A DNA stretch of 64,000 nucleotides from an uncultured Granulosicoccaceae bacterium. GTDB taxonomy: Bacteria; Pseudomonadota; Gammaproteobacteria; Granulosicoccales; Granulosicoccaceae. The notes below the pieces were generated by a model. The model had not been told where the DNA came from. It saw only the letters and a program-made list of their open reading frames with translations, and did no database searches. Made by a program: the position numbers and the translations under genes. Shown here in pieces: positions 33,894 through 43,296 of this stretch (the first letter of the stretch is position 1; each line of letters starts with the position of its first letter). The DNA is taken from contig CAKZSB010000144.1 of NCBI GenBank assembly GCA_937920585.1, positions 1-64,000 of the forward strand. The letters run 5' to 3'.

Positions 33894-33922
33894 TTGGCAA
33901 GCGTAGTGAAGTACACTACGAT
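33894..33922 (+). promoter_or_regulatory. Candidate sigma-70 promoter of the kinase gene with internal inverted repeat
   Basis: TTGGCA (33894-33899), a 17-bp spacer and TACGAT (33917-33922) make a good -35/-10 pair. The spacer and -10 box hold CGTAGTG-N5-CACTACG (33902-33920), a 7-bp inverted repeat placed where a repressor would block polymerase. Confidence 0.55.
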
Positions 33923-33999
33923 GGTAATTCATGTCATGACAAACTGAATCAGCTTATCCGCTGCCGGATTGTCTTACGCTCACGAACTTCTGGATTCAA

Positions 34000-36483
34000 G
34001 TGGAAAGTTACAACGACACTCTGCGCCAGGGTGACCACGTCGGGTGCTACCAGATCGAGCAGGTACTGGGCCGCGGCGGATTTGCCGCCACCTACCTCGC
34101 ACATGATCTGCATCTCGACCTCCAGGTTGCCCTGAAAGAGTATCTGCCGCGGGATATCGTGCGGCGTGATCCCAATCTCAATGTAGTGCCATCCTCGGAA
34201 GACTTCGTCGACGACTACGACATCGGCCTGAAGAACTTCGCGCGCGAGGCCAAGACACTGGCGCGTTTCAAACACCCCAACATTGTGCGTGTACACAACG
34301 TACTGCACAAATACCACACCGCCTATATGGTGATGGATTACGAGCGAGGGGTGGAAATGGCGCAATTGCTCGATGAAAGACACACCATCGACGAATCCGA
34401 CCTGCTGGCCATTGTCGTCCCGGTGCTCGACGGGCTCGAGGAAATCCACAAGCACGGCTATCTGCATCGGGACATCAAGCCTTCAAACATCTACCTGCGC
34501 GAGCACGGACAGCCTGTGCTGCTGGATTTTGGTGCCGCCAGATTCGCGATGAGCGAGGCGACGCAACAATTGACGGCTGTGGTCACAGTCGGTTACACGC
34601 CGATCGAGCAGTACAACATCTCGCAGGAAGATCAGGGAGCGTGGTCCGATATCTACGCCATGGCCGCAGTCTTGTATGAAGCCGTAACCGGAGAAATGCC
34701 GGTGGACTCCATCACCCGGGCAACCGCGCTGCAAGTCAAACGCGACACCGATCCGCTGCCGCCCAGTCGTCGTTCCGCCGCCCGCGACTACTCAGCAGGT
34801 TTTCTCGATGCGATCGACTGGGGGTTGCAGTTCAAAGCCGAAGACAGACCGCAAACAGTTGCGCAGTGGCGTGAGGCAATGTTTGCCGATAACGCCCCGG
34901 TTCGCAGGCCGATGGCGCCGCGACGCGACTTGCCGAGCACGCGCCCGGAGCCTCGCGTCAGCGCCCGGCCAGACACCAACGACCCGCGAATCGATTTTGC
35001 GGATCTCACGCACAACGTTGACAGCCACGATATGCCGGTGCTCGAGGAACTGGTGGTCGACCAACCGACGACGCTCAAAACCCGCAATGTGCAGGCACGT
35101 CCGGTCATGCGCAGGTCGACTCAGCCCGAATCGAAACTGGTCCGCAGTGACACGCAGGAGGTGCGCGATGTCGTGCGTCGCGACATCATGGGCCGCACGC
35201 ATCACGAGCCGCTACCAGAACCGTTGAATCTTGCCTCGGACCCCGACTTTACCGATATCGAGGATGGCCCCGAGCGCTACCAGCGTGCGCCCGTGGCACG
35301 CCCGAAAGAGCCTGTTGCCCCCGCGCCAATCGACGCGCGCTCCTTTGCCGCGCCCGAAGACGATGATCGCGACTGGGATCTGCCACAACCGAGTAAACTG
35401 GCTGCGCTGCGCTGGATTTTGCCCGCCGTCTCGCTGGCTTCAATCATTGCCGGGGCACTTTATTTCGTCAACCAGCCAGCCGTCCCCCCGACGCCGGCGG
35501 CATCCACTGATGCACCATTCGATACCAACCGTGCGCTGGCCACAGCAAAGACGCTCGAAGCGACCGGCTACGGGGTTTTTCCTGTCGACTACTCCGCACT
35601 CGACTACTATCGACAGATTTTGCACCAGCAACCCGATAATCCGCTGGCAATGGACGGCCTGGCTCGCATTGAACGCAACCTGACATCCGCCATCGACGCC
35701 GGCGTGGAAGCTAACGAACTGGCCAGAGTCAATCGCCTGCTTGCCCGGGCAAAAAGTGCCGGCCTTGATGTTTCCGGCAGCGCGCCGACCCTGGAGCCCA
35801 AACCACCCGCAGAACCGGATTCTGCACCACCGGTAGAAAACGACTTCGTCACTGACCGGGTCAACACCATTCGCGAACACCTGGCGAACAATCGAATAGC
35901 GGACGCCACAGACTTGTTCGCGCAAACCGAACCCTATATTGCCGACACCGCAACGCTCGATTCGTTGCGGGCAGAAATCGAGGCGCGTACGCTTCCGCCC
36001 GCCCCGGCTTTAGTACAACAAAACCTGACAGACATTAGCGCCGCCCCGGTAAGCGAGCAGCTGGCGAGTTTGCCCGCCTCTGCTGTGCCACCAGCCGAGA
36101 CAATAACCACCCCGGAACCTGCGACAGCGCCGAAAATCGTTCCGCCCCCGAAGGGCTCAACGATCGCCAGTGGATCATTGGGACGACATTTGGAAAAGCT
36201 CCGGCAGGCTATCGAGTCGCGCAGCATCAATGCGGTGCTCGCCAACAGCAAACTATCAGCTGACCGTGAGAAGTTTGTCCGTCAGATGTTCGGCCGATAC
36301 GATCACCTTTCAGTGACCATCAATCAGGTCCAGCAAGGGGACAATCGCGCCGATGCAAAGTTGAATATCGCCATGTACAACCGAAAGCGAGATGGCAGCT
36401 ACTACTCTGCCGGGCGCTGGAATGGCGTTACGCTGAGTACTTCGCGCACCGAGTCCGGCGACTGGACTTCGATTCGCTGGTAG
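34000..36483 (+). CDS. Membrane-anchored Ser/Thr protein kinase
   Basis: An 827-aa Hanks-type kinase (residues about 15-280). The ATP loop GRGGFA (24-29), Lys46 (VALKEYLP), catalytic HRDIKPSN (156-163) and DFG (176-178) are all intact, so it should be active. A long disordered Pro/Arg-rich stretch follows (290-460), then one membrane helix (about 468-490) and a periplasmic region with repeat-like helices (TPR-like around 510-640) and a C-terminal SnoaL/NTF2-like part. The start is GTG 34000. It probably senses the envelope; substrates unknown. It converges on the envelope proteins at 36620-39228. Confidence 0.85.
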   Translation: MESYNDTLRQGDHVGCYQIEQVLGRGGFAATYLAHDLHLDLQVALKEYLPRDIVRRDPNLNVVPSSEDFVDDYDIGLKNFAREAKTLARFKHPNIVRVHNVLHKYHTAYMVMDYERGVEMAQLLDERHTIDESDLLAIVVPVLDGLEEIHKHGYLHRDIKPSNIYLREHGQPVLLDFGAARFAMSEATQQLTAVVTVGYTPIEQYNISQEDQGAWSDIYAMAAVLYEAVTGEMPVDSITRATALQVKRDTDPLPPSRRSAARDYSAGFLDAIDWGLQFKAEDRPQTVAQWREAMFADNAPVRRPMAPRRDLPSTRPEPRVSARPDTNDPRIDFADLTHNVDSHDMPVLEELVVDQPTTLKTRNVQARPVMRRSTQPESKLVRSDTQEVRDVVRRDIMGRTHHEPLPEPLNLASDPDFTDIEDGPERYQRAPVARPKEPVAPAPIDARSFAAPEDDDRDWDLPQPSKLAALRWILPAVSLASIIAGALYFVNQPAVPPTPAASTDAPFDTNRALATAKTLEATGYGVFPVDYSALDYYRQILHQQPDNPLAMDGLARIERNLTSAIDAGVEANELARVNRLLARAKSAGLDVSGSAPTLEPKPPAEPDSAPPVENDFVTDRVNTIREHLANNRIADATDLFAQTEPYIADTATLDSLRAEIEARTLPPAPALVQQNLTDISAAPVSEQLASLPASAVPPAETITTPEPATAPKIVPPPKGSTIASGSLGRHLEKLRQAIESRSINAVLANSKLSADREKFVRQMFGRYDHLSVTINQVQQGDNRADAKLNIAMYNRKRDGSYYSAGRWNGVTLSTSRTESGDWTSIRW

Positions 36484-36619
36484 AAAATTGACGCGCGGCT
36501 GCAATCTGTTTGCTGCAATAGTTTGCGCCACAAATGGTGCACTGGTCGGCGCCTGGAGTGATAGCCTGCTTCGCCGGGGCAGGTCCGAAGGCCAGACCTG
36601 TATATCCGTTATTAAAAGG

Positions 36620-38623
36620 CTACGGACAAGCCGCGTAACCCAGTTCAAGCTCGGGTCCGAACGATGTTTCCGACGAAAAGAATGCAACATCGTCAACGTC
36701 GCCGTCCATGCGCGCCACCAGCGTCAACTCTCCAGTGCCCAGTCTTTCCGCAGATAAACCGATCTGATAACGCTGTCCGCTTTCCCAGACCTGGCTTGCA
36801 GACGTCGCACCGACAAGGTTGGTCGAGTTGAGCGCGGTGGGCAATACCAGCACACCGTCGGACTCGGCCCACTGGAAATCGTTCAACGCAAACACCGAAA
36901 TTTGCCCCTGCCCGATATCATCACCTACCGTTAGCGACAGCGAGGCAACGGCCGCCGTGCCGAGATCGGTGTCGAGCGAAAAGGCGATGACCGATTGTCG
37001 GCCACCGGCATCCATTCGCAGCAGATCATTGTTCAGCAGCTGACTGCCGTCTACATAGGCGTCGCGTGTTGGCTGCAAAGTCAGTTGAACCGGAGTTACC
37101 GAACAACCCGAATTGTCGACGAGTATGGTCAAGGCGACCGATGCATAGACATCGCCCGAGTCGTCCGGGTTAACCACGTTGAGCGCTACATCGATGCTGT
37201 CGGCGGTGCTGTTGCCTGGCACTGTCCAGCGCACGGTGTCACCGGCTACATTCCAGACGAACCCGGTATCAGTGGACGCCAGCGCGTAGGCCTCGCCGGA
37301 ACAATCTATGTAACTCGATATGGCGCTGAGAACAGCTGCCTCACCCGGTGCTGCACTAAGGACAGGCAGCTGGGAAACGCTACAATCAAGCGATGAGGTT
37401 ACATCTGCGACGAACGGATTGGTGCCCTGCTCTCGCTCTTGATAGTTGGGCAGGCCATCGCCGTCGCGGTCGAGCGTCAGCAGCAACTCACCAGCATTGA
37501 AAGTCACATTTTGCTGGTCTGCCACCGCCGAAATCGTGCGCGATCCGCTCGCGAGCGGATAGGGTTGATTGTTGAAGTTGTCGAGCACGGCGACCGAAAT
37601 CGCCGCAGCCTGCCCCAGACTGGCTTCAACCGAGGCCGCAAAGCTATCGCCGGTTCGCACCAGCTGCGCGCTTTGGTCATCGCCGTTGACCAGTAACTGT
37701 CCGAACACCTGATCCGCGTTGCCAATTTGATCCGGCACCGTGAATTGTACGTTCACTGTGCCCTGTGAATTGCCACTGTTACCCGCACTGAGCGGATCTG
37801 TTCCCGCGATCAGCTCGGCCAGATCAGACTGGCCGTCCGAGTCCTGATCGGCACTGGTGTCGTAGGTAGCCGAGCTAAAATCGACATTGAGTTGATCGGA
37901 CAGACTGTTCAACGTGCGCGACTGCCGGGCGATGACCAGCGACGCTCCGCTGGCCGATTCGACGACATCGACGCTGGCGATTACCGGCACCGCCACCGGA
38001 ACCCGAAAGCTGCCCGAAAAGTTATTGCCCGCCGGTTGCAGGCGCCTGGTCAGCCCGGCTACAGTGGCTTCGACAAAAAAGCGTGTGAAAGTGCTTTGCA
38101 ATAATTCAAGCGGCCGGTCGGCCCGCACATTGACCGTTACCATCTCGGGCAGGTCCTGAGCATTGCGCGGATCCGTCTCCTGTTCGCGTTCGGTCAGGTT
38201 ATTGACCGAATCACCGTCGTCGTCGTGCAAGTCGTAGTTGAACAGCGAGCGACGTAACTCCAGCCGACTGCTCTGATTCGTGACGCTAACCTCACCGCTG
38301 TAGCTTGCCAGGGTCAGTTGTGTGCCCTCAAAGGCTTCGCTGTATTGAACCTGCACGGTGCTGGTGGTGTCGACCGGCACATTGACCGTTGCCTGGAAAC
38401 CACCACTGACCGCCTGCATGTTAGTGAGCGCGCCATTGACCGTCACAACAGCACTGACCGGGCCGAGTGCCTGTACGTTGCGAATTCTTTCCGGCAACGG
38501 CATCTCGATAATCTGAGTCTGCTGTTCGCCGCCTGTACAGGCCCCCAGAGCCAGCACAGCCGTCATCAAAGCCACAATCCACCGGGCAACCCGGAATCCA
38601 CCTGCCTGCGCTTTATCCATCAT
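36620..38623 (-). CDS. Lipoprotein with Asp-rich calcium-type repeats
   Basis: A 667-aa predicted lipoprotein (lipobox ALGAC, Cys about 29). The mature part has several beta-sandwich-like units separated by three thrombospondin-type-3-like Asp repeats: DDGDSVNNLTERE, DQDSDGQSDLAE and DRDGDGLPNYQERE. The first lies near 130-150, the next two near 255 and 395. They should bind calcium. The C-terminus (PTRDAYVDGSQ, VIAFSL) resembles the DNRLRE-type carbohydrate-like domain. It starts two bases after the Ig-like protein gene and probably works with it at the cell surface. Confidence 0.75.
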   Translation of the reverse strand: MMDKAQAGGFRVARWIVALMTAVLALGACTGGEQQTQIIEMPLPERIRNVQALGPVSAVVTVNGALTNMQAVSGGFQATVNVPVDTTSTVQVQYSEAFEGTQLTLASYSGEVSVTNQSSRLELRRSLFNYDLHDDDGDSVNNLTEREQETDPRNAQDLPEMVTVNVRADRPLELLQSTFTRFFVEATVAGLTRRLQPAGNNFSGSFRVPVAVPVIASVDVVESASGASLVIARQSRTLNSLSDQLNVDFSSATYDTSADQDSDGQSDLAELIAGTDPLSAGNSGNSQGTVNVQFTVPDQIGNADQVFGQLLVNGDDQSAQLVRTGDSFAASVEASLGQAAAISVAVLDNFNNQPYPLASGSRTISAVADQQNVTFNAGELLLTLDRDGDGLPNYQEREQGTNPFVADVTSSLDCSVSQLPVLSAAPGEAAVLSAISSYIDCSGEAYALASTDTGFVWNVAGDTVRWTVPGNSTADSIDVALNVVNPDDSGDVYASVALTILVDNSGCSVTPVQLTLQPTRDAYVDGSQLLNNDLLRMDAGGRQSVIAFSLDTDLGTAAVASLSLTVGDDIGQGQISVFALNDFQWAESDGVLVLPTALNSTNLVGATSASQVWESGQRYQIGLSAERLGTGELTLVARMDGDVDDVAFFSSETSFGPELELGYAACP

Positions 38624-38625
38624 CG

Positions 38626-39228
38626 TTATTGATTCGGTGTTGGACTGAAAATAGTCAGTGGAACCGTATCGCCTGAGTTTGAGCCGGAATCGGATCCACC
38701 ACCTGCAAGCGCCACCACAGCCAGCAGTGCGACGGCGCCGATAATCCAGCCCACTGGTCGGGTGGTCGGTTCAGCGACAGGCGCGCTGGCCACGGGCGAG
38801 CTTTGCGCCACGGGGGCTGCCGGTGGTAACAGCTCGAGTGCCAGCGGCTCGGCGAGGCTACCACGGCCCTGTACGTTTCCCGCCTTATCGGTGGCAACCA
38901 GGTAGTAATCGATCCTGGCTGACGCGGTTCGCGACGTTTCGATTGCGATCATGTATTCATCAATCGAGTCGAACAGACGACGCATCTCAATACGCTGGTA
39001 GGCTGCGGCGGGATCCTGCCGATAGAACAGCGCCACTGACCGCAACCCCGATTCATCGGACGCGCGAGCCACAAAGGTTTGAAGTTCGCCGGCGGGTCCA
39101 CCTGTGGTGGCCGCCCGATAAACCAGTGTCGGCGCTTGCGTATCGGCCAGCTGTGCCTGCGCTGCCAGCGACGCAACGACCAGCAGCACCGTGGCTGCCA
39201 GTTTGATCAATCTATTCAGCATCGGCAA
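38626..39228 (-). CDS. Exported Ig-like protein with C-terminal membrane helix
   Basis: A 200-aa protein with a signal peptide (about 1-25), an Ig-like segment (DTQAPTLVYRAA, ASDESGLRSVALFYR, DYYLVATDKAGN) and, near the end, a membrane helix (VGWIIGAVALLAVVALAGG) followed by a Ser/Gly tail. It is anchored in the inner membrane or is a surface protein with a glycine-rich anchor. No family name is justified. It lies between the ferredoxin reductase gene (39 bp) and the lipoprotein gene. Confidence 0.68.
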   Translation of the reverse strand: MPMLNRLIKLAATVLLVVASLAAQAQLADTQAPTLVYRAATTGGPAGELQTFVARASDESGLRSVALFYRQDPAAAYQRIEMRRLFDSIDEYMIAIETSRTASARIDYYLVATDKAGNVQGRGSLAEPLALELLPPAAPVAQSSPVASAPVAEPTTRPVGWIIGAVALLAVVALAGGGSDSGSNSGDTVPLTIFSPTPNQ

Positions 39229-39266
39229 ACTCCTCTATGCGTAAAACGGAAGATCGAGGCGCCAGC

Positions 39267-40484
39267 CTAAATCAGCGACTTGAGGTCAAAGCCGGGGTCA
39301 CCGGCCTGATCCTGGCCAGGCGATATGGCGGCCTCAATCAACTTGCGGGCGACCATATGATCTCTTGACTCATTGACACTGTCCACCGCCAGTAGTTTAT
39401 CGCCACGGTAGTGAAATATCGAAAATCGTCCGCCTTCTCGATCACCGCGCTCGATATAGCTATCGGCATCGAACGCGAGACCGGCCATTTGCAGTTTATG
39501 CGATCCCTGATCAGACCAGAACCACGGCACCGCCGTGTAAGGTTTGGGCTCACCCGCAATCGACGCCGCAATCGTGCGGGCCTGATCCGTGGCATTTTGT
39601 ATCGATTCCAGTCGAACGCTACGACCACCGGCAAAACGATTGCGATGGGCAGCACAATCACCACAGGCGAAGACTGACGACGCCTCGGTACGACAATGCT
39701 CATCCACCAGAATGCCGTTGTCACAGCTGATTCCCGCCTGCTCGGCAAGCTCCACATTCGGAGTAACGCCGATCCCCACCACAACCATATCGGCCGCAAG
39801 GGTAGTACCGTCAGCGCATTGAACACCGCTGACCTGGCCATCGCTATGTTCTAATCCGGAGACTGAAGCACCCAGGCGAATATCCACCCCGGCGGCACGA
39901 TGAGTGGCTTCGAAAAACGTCGAAATCGTCGGTGCAACAGCCCGCCCCATGACCCGATCAGCCATTTCAAAAACGGTTACCTGCACGCCTGCCGCACAGG
40001 CCGCAGCAGCCAGTTCGAGCCCGATAAACCCGGCACCTATGACCACAAGGGATTTGCAATTCTGCAAGCCGGCGCGGATCTGCCTGGCGTCGCTGAGATC
40101 GCGCAGCGAAAACACACCAGCGGGTGCATCGTTTTGCCAATCGAGCCGGCGCGGCCTGGCCCCGGTGGCGAGCACCAGACTGCTATATCCAACCGCGGTG
40201 CCGCCCACACTGGCTTCACTGCGGTGAATGTCGACACTGGTGACCGGTGCATTAAGGTACACGTCTATCGCGTTCTTTTCGTAAAAAGACTCCGGGCGCA
40301 TCGGCAGCTTGTCATCGTCGGTGGCACCAGTGACATAGCTTTTAGATAACGGCGGGCGGTGATACGGATATTCAGGCTCCTCACAATACAAGCTGATCGC
40401 GCCCTGGTATTTCTCGCGCCGCAGCGCCATGCACAACTGAACGCCAGCCTGACCGCCACCGACAATCAGCACCGGCCCGGGCAT
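39267..40484 (-). CDS. FAD/NAD(P)H ferredoxin reductase (rhodocoxin/putidaredoxin-reductase type)
   Basis: A 405-aa flavoprotein with two Rossmann motifs: VLIVGGGQAGVQ at the N-terminus (FAD) and VVIGAGFIGLELAAAACAAG (NAD). VFACGDCAAHRN is the second FAD site. The family reduces 2Fe-2S ferredoxins for P450s or dioxygenases. The ferredoxin gene shares its end with the start of this one (40484), so they form a redox pair. No P450 or oxygenase lies beside them in this window. Confidence 0.88.
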   Translation of the reverse strand: MPGPVLIVGGGQAGVQLCMALRREKYQGAISLYCEEPEYPYHRPPLSKSYVTGATDDDKLPMRPESFYEKNAIDVYLNAPVTSVDIHRSEASVGGTAVGYSSLVLATGARPRRLDWQNDAPAGVFSLRDLSDARQIRAGLQNCKSLVVIGAGFIGLELAAAACAAGVQVTVFEMADRVMGRAVAPTISTFFEATHRAAGVDIRLGASVSGLEHSDGQVSGVQCADGTTLAADMVVVGIGVTPNVELAEQAGISCDNGILVDEHCRTEASSVFACGDCAAHRNRFAGGRSVRLESIQNATDQARTIAASIAGEPKPYTAVPWFWSDQGSHKLQMAGLAFDADSYIERGDREGGRFSIFHYRGDKLLAVDSVNESRDHMVARKLIEAAISPGQDQAGDPGFDLKSLI

Positions 40485-40804
40485 TAGTTCTGCTCTGCCG
40501 GGAGATGCACCTGCATGCCATCCATATCATCGGTAACTGTGATCTGACAACTCAGCCGACTACCCGGCTTGCGTTCACTGGCAACAAAACCCAGCATTTC
40601 ATCTTCGTCGTCCTGCATCACTGACAGCCCGGCCTGATCATCTGCCAGATAACAGTGACAGGTCGCGCACATGCAGGATCCACCGCATTCAGCCTCGATG
40701 CCATCGACATTGTTAGCGATGGCATTTTCCATCAGGCTGATTCCGGATCTCGCCTCAACGACGATCTCGGTCCCGTCGGCCTCGACAAAGGTAATTTTCG
40801 GCAT
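40484..40804 (-). CDS. 2Fe-2S ferredoxin (adrenodoxin/putidaredoxin type)
   Basis: A 106-aa ferredoxin with cluster ligands Cys40, Cys46, Cys49 and Cys86 (ECGGSCMCATC, then LSCQI). This C-x5-C-x2-C-x36-C spacing is that of vertebrate-type ferredoxins. It would receive electrons from the adjacent reductase. The final acceptor, perhaps a P450, Rieske oxygenase or Fe-S biogenesis partner, is elsewhere in the genome. Confidence 0.9.
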   Translation of the reverse strand: MPKITFVEADGTEIVVEARSGISLMENAIANNVDGIEAECGGSCMCATCHCYLADDQAGLSVMQDDEDEMLGFVASERKPGSRLSCQITVTDDMDGMQVHLPAEQN

Positions 40805-40892
40805 ATTTGCTCCGATTCTGACTCTGGTTGTTCAATGGGGCGCGATCATAAGCCAAATTCAGATCCGACACACGCATCCAGCCGACCTCAAG

Positions 40893-42062
40893 CTAATCGG
40901 CAGGCACAGGCTGCTGCAGCGCTTTAGCTTCACGACTGACAATGCCGTCCAGCGCCTCACGCAGGCAGGCGACAGTCTGGTCTACCTCTGCGAGTTTATC
41001 GAGGCCAAACAACCCTATTCTGAAGGTGCTGAAATCATCGCCTTCATCGCACATCAGCGGCACACCGGCGGCGATCTGGATACCGGCCTGCGCGAAGCGC
41101 GCACCGCTACTGATGGCCGGATTATCGGTGTAGCTTACCACCACGCCCGGGGCCTCAAAGCCTGCCGCCGCAACACTCTGGAAACCAAATTCCGCCAGCA
41201 AGGCCCGCACGCGGCGCCCCAGTTCGCGCTGCCGCTGGCAAGCCAGATCGAAACCGAACTCGCGAGTTTCGAGCATCACATCGCGAAAAACCCGCAACGA
41301 TTGCGTTGGCATAGTGGCGTGATACGCGTGCCCGCCAGTTTCATAGGCCTGCATGATTTGCGACCACTTCTTCAGGTCGCAGGCAAAGCTCGAGCTCTCG
41401 GTTTGCGCCAGCGCAGTTACTGCCCGCGGGCCCAGCATCGCGATACCGCAGCACGGCGGGCCACTCCAGCCCTTTTGCGGTGCGCTGATCAGCACATCGA
41501 CGCCAGTCGCCTGCATGTCCACCCACACGGTCCCGGACGCAATACAATCGAGCACAAACAGCCCGCCATAGTCGTGCACAGCATCGGCAATTGCTGTGAT
41601 GTAGTCATCCGGCAATATCATGCCAGCGGAAGTCTCGACATGCGGCGCGAAGACCACGGCGGGCCTTTCTGCGGCGATTTGTGCAAGCGTTTTTTCGATA
41701 TCGAACGGTGCGAACGCGGCAGTATTGCTGCCGGCAACCCGTGAGGCCTTCAGCACCGTGGTGCTCGCGGCGATAGACCCCGCCTCCAGAATTTGCGTCC
41801 AGCGATAGCTGAACCAGCCATTGCGGATAATCAGGCAATGCTCGTTGTTGGCGAACTGCCGCGCGACCGCTTCCATCGCAAAGCTGCCACTACCGGGAAT
41901 CAGCACCGTTTGACTGGCGCTATAAACTGCTTTCAGGTTAGATGATATATCGCACATCACTGCCTGGAAGTTGCCAGACATGTGATTCAATGCCCGATCG
42001 GTATAAACAACGGAAAATTCACGCAGCCCTTGCGGGTCTACGTTGTCATAAAGTGCATTCAT
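40893..42062 (-). CDS. Class V PLP aminotransferase (serine-pyruvate/alanine-glyoxylate type)
   Basis: A 389-aa fold-type I aminotransferase. SGSFAMEAVARQF (59-70) is the PLP phosphate site, Asp172 (FVLDCIAS) pairs with the ring nitrogen, and Lys197 in SAPQKGWSGPP is the Schiff-base Lys. This group moves amino groups between Ser or Ala and glyoxylate or pyruvate, or acts in related reactions such as purine catabolism. Glyoxylate from isocitrate lyase would be a possible acceptor. It stands alone, separated by about 90 bp from the ferredoxin. Confidence 0.85.
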   Translation of the reverse strand: MNALYDNVDPQGLREFSVVYTDRALNHMSGNFQAVMCDISSNLKAVYSASQTVLIPGSGSFAMEAVARQFANNEHCLIIRNGWFSYRWTQILEAGSIAASTTVLKASRVAGSNTAAFAPFDIEKTLAQIAAERPAVVFAPHVETSAGMILPDDYITAIADAVHDYGGLFVLDCIASGTVWVDMQATGVDVLISAPQKGWSGPPCCGIAMLGPRAVTALAQTESSSFACDLKKWSQIMQAYETGGHAYHATMPTQSLRVFRDVMLETREFGFDLACQRQRELGRRVRALLAEFGFQSVAAAGFEAPGVVVSYTDNPAISSGARFAQAGIQIAAGVPLMCDEGDDFSTFRIGLFGLDKLAEVDQTVACLREALDGIVSREAKALQQPVPAD

Positions 42063-42233
42063 TTGCTTCGCAACTCTTTCGTGCGTGGTCGTTGATCAGC
42101 GCCTGCACGCGCCGTGGATTGGAAGAGGCTTGTCTGTTCGCGACAAAACCGGTTCCAATCCTACCCTATCTGAACACCAGATTTACCAGGCCTTTGCGGG
42201 AAAAAGCACAAAACCAGTCGGCTGTTAGATTTT

Positions 42234-43253
42234 TCACTGGTGCGCAGGCGCCTGAACCACCGGGGCGATGCGCAGCACGGGCGCATATCGCCCCTCACTT
42301 GCCAGCAGGATCGACCGCCCGTCGCCGGCAAAGGATACCGCCTCACTTTGTCTCAGGCGGTGCGAGCTGATGACCTGAGGCCGGGTTTGGGAAAGCACTT
42401 GCGACCACGTCTGCATAGCCCCGCGCCGATACAGATAGACGTGACGATAGTTGGCGACGATGGCGAATCGATCATCCGCACTGATGTCCATGGCAGTCGG
42501 AGTGAGCAGAATGTGCCCCGCCAGCATCATCTCGAAAAACCCATCCGTCGCCGTTTTAGTCAGTGACGCGATTCTGCCCTGCTGACCGGCCAGTCCCCGG
42601 TCAGCCAGGGACTGTTCCAGCGACAGCCCGTATAAAATCGGACGCCGCACCGTTTTCGCAAGCAGATAAATCATTTGATCAGCGGCGGACACAGCCACCG
42701 ATTCAACATTTTGCGCACCGCCTTCGAAAACGAAGCGATGGGTGCGAGCAAACGGAATCTCGCGCTGCGAAAGTGACTCCGGCTCTTCAAAAAAATGCAG
42801 CGCGTAACTTGCACGGTGGCGCAGGTTATCACCAACATCGGCGATCATCAGCCAGTGCCGGCCGCGATAGAAAAACGTCGCAAGCGCCTCCCAGTCTGCA
42901 TTGTTCACCGGCAACAGCCAGCGCCCGAGTGGTTCACCCCGCGGCCCTATGGCAAACAACTGCGGCTCGTTGCCGCTGTCGTTCACCGCATAGTAAACCC
43001 CACTGTGACGGCCCGAAGCCGCCAGGCCGCTGAGCTCGGTCAGAGCCGGATCACCGAGCTTGCCGACACGGCGGGTACGCAACGCACCGTCGAAAGGCCG
43101 AAGCTGGTTGACGCCCGCCCGGGACTCGCCCACGGGCAATGCGCTTTTGTCGGGGACGCTGAGTTTATTTGCCAGGGGCACAACGGCGCTACAGGCGCCG
43201 AGCACCAGAGCAAGCAACACCGTCGACAGTTGGCTGACGATTCTCATAGCCAC
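42234..43253 (-). CDS. Predicted beta-propeller lipoprotein
   Basis: A 339-aa lipoprotein (lipobox VLGAC, Cys about 21). The mature part has repeated blades with motifs LTELSGLAASGRHSGVYYAVNDSGNE, WLMIADVGDN and GAQNVESVAVSAADQMIYLL, resembling SdiA-regulated/esterase-like propellers. Substrate or partner unknown. It precedes the swivelling-domain gene by 43 bp in reverse order, with no overlap. Not a recognised enzyme by motif. Confidence 0.7.
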   Translation of the reverse strand: MAMRIVSQLSTVLLALVLGACSAVVPLANKLSVPDKSALPVGESRAGVNQLRPFDGALRTRRVGKLGDPALTELSGLAASGRHSGVYYAVNDSGNEPQLFAIGPRGEPLGRWLLPVNNADWEALATFFYRGRHWLMIADVGDNLRHRASYALHFFEEPESLSQREIPFARTHRFVFEGGAQNVESVAVSAADQMIYLLAKTVRRPILYGLSLEQSLADRGLAGQQGRIASLTKTATDGFFEMMLAGHILLTPTAMDISADDRFAIVANYRHVYLYRRGAMQTWSQVLSQTRPQVISSHRLRQSEAVSFAGDGRSILLASEGRYAPVLRIAPVVQAPAHQ

Positions 43254-43296
43254 CGCAAGCTAACAGCTCCCGGCGCCTACAACAACCGTTCAAAGG

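Noticed and set aside
40671-41744. Plus-strand open frame (357 codons) over the aminotransferase
   Set aside because: The minus strand holds the PLP Lys and Asp motifs of a class V aminotransferase. The plus frame is a shadow.
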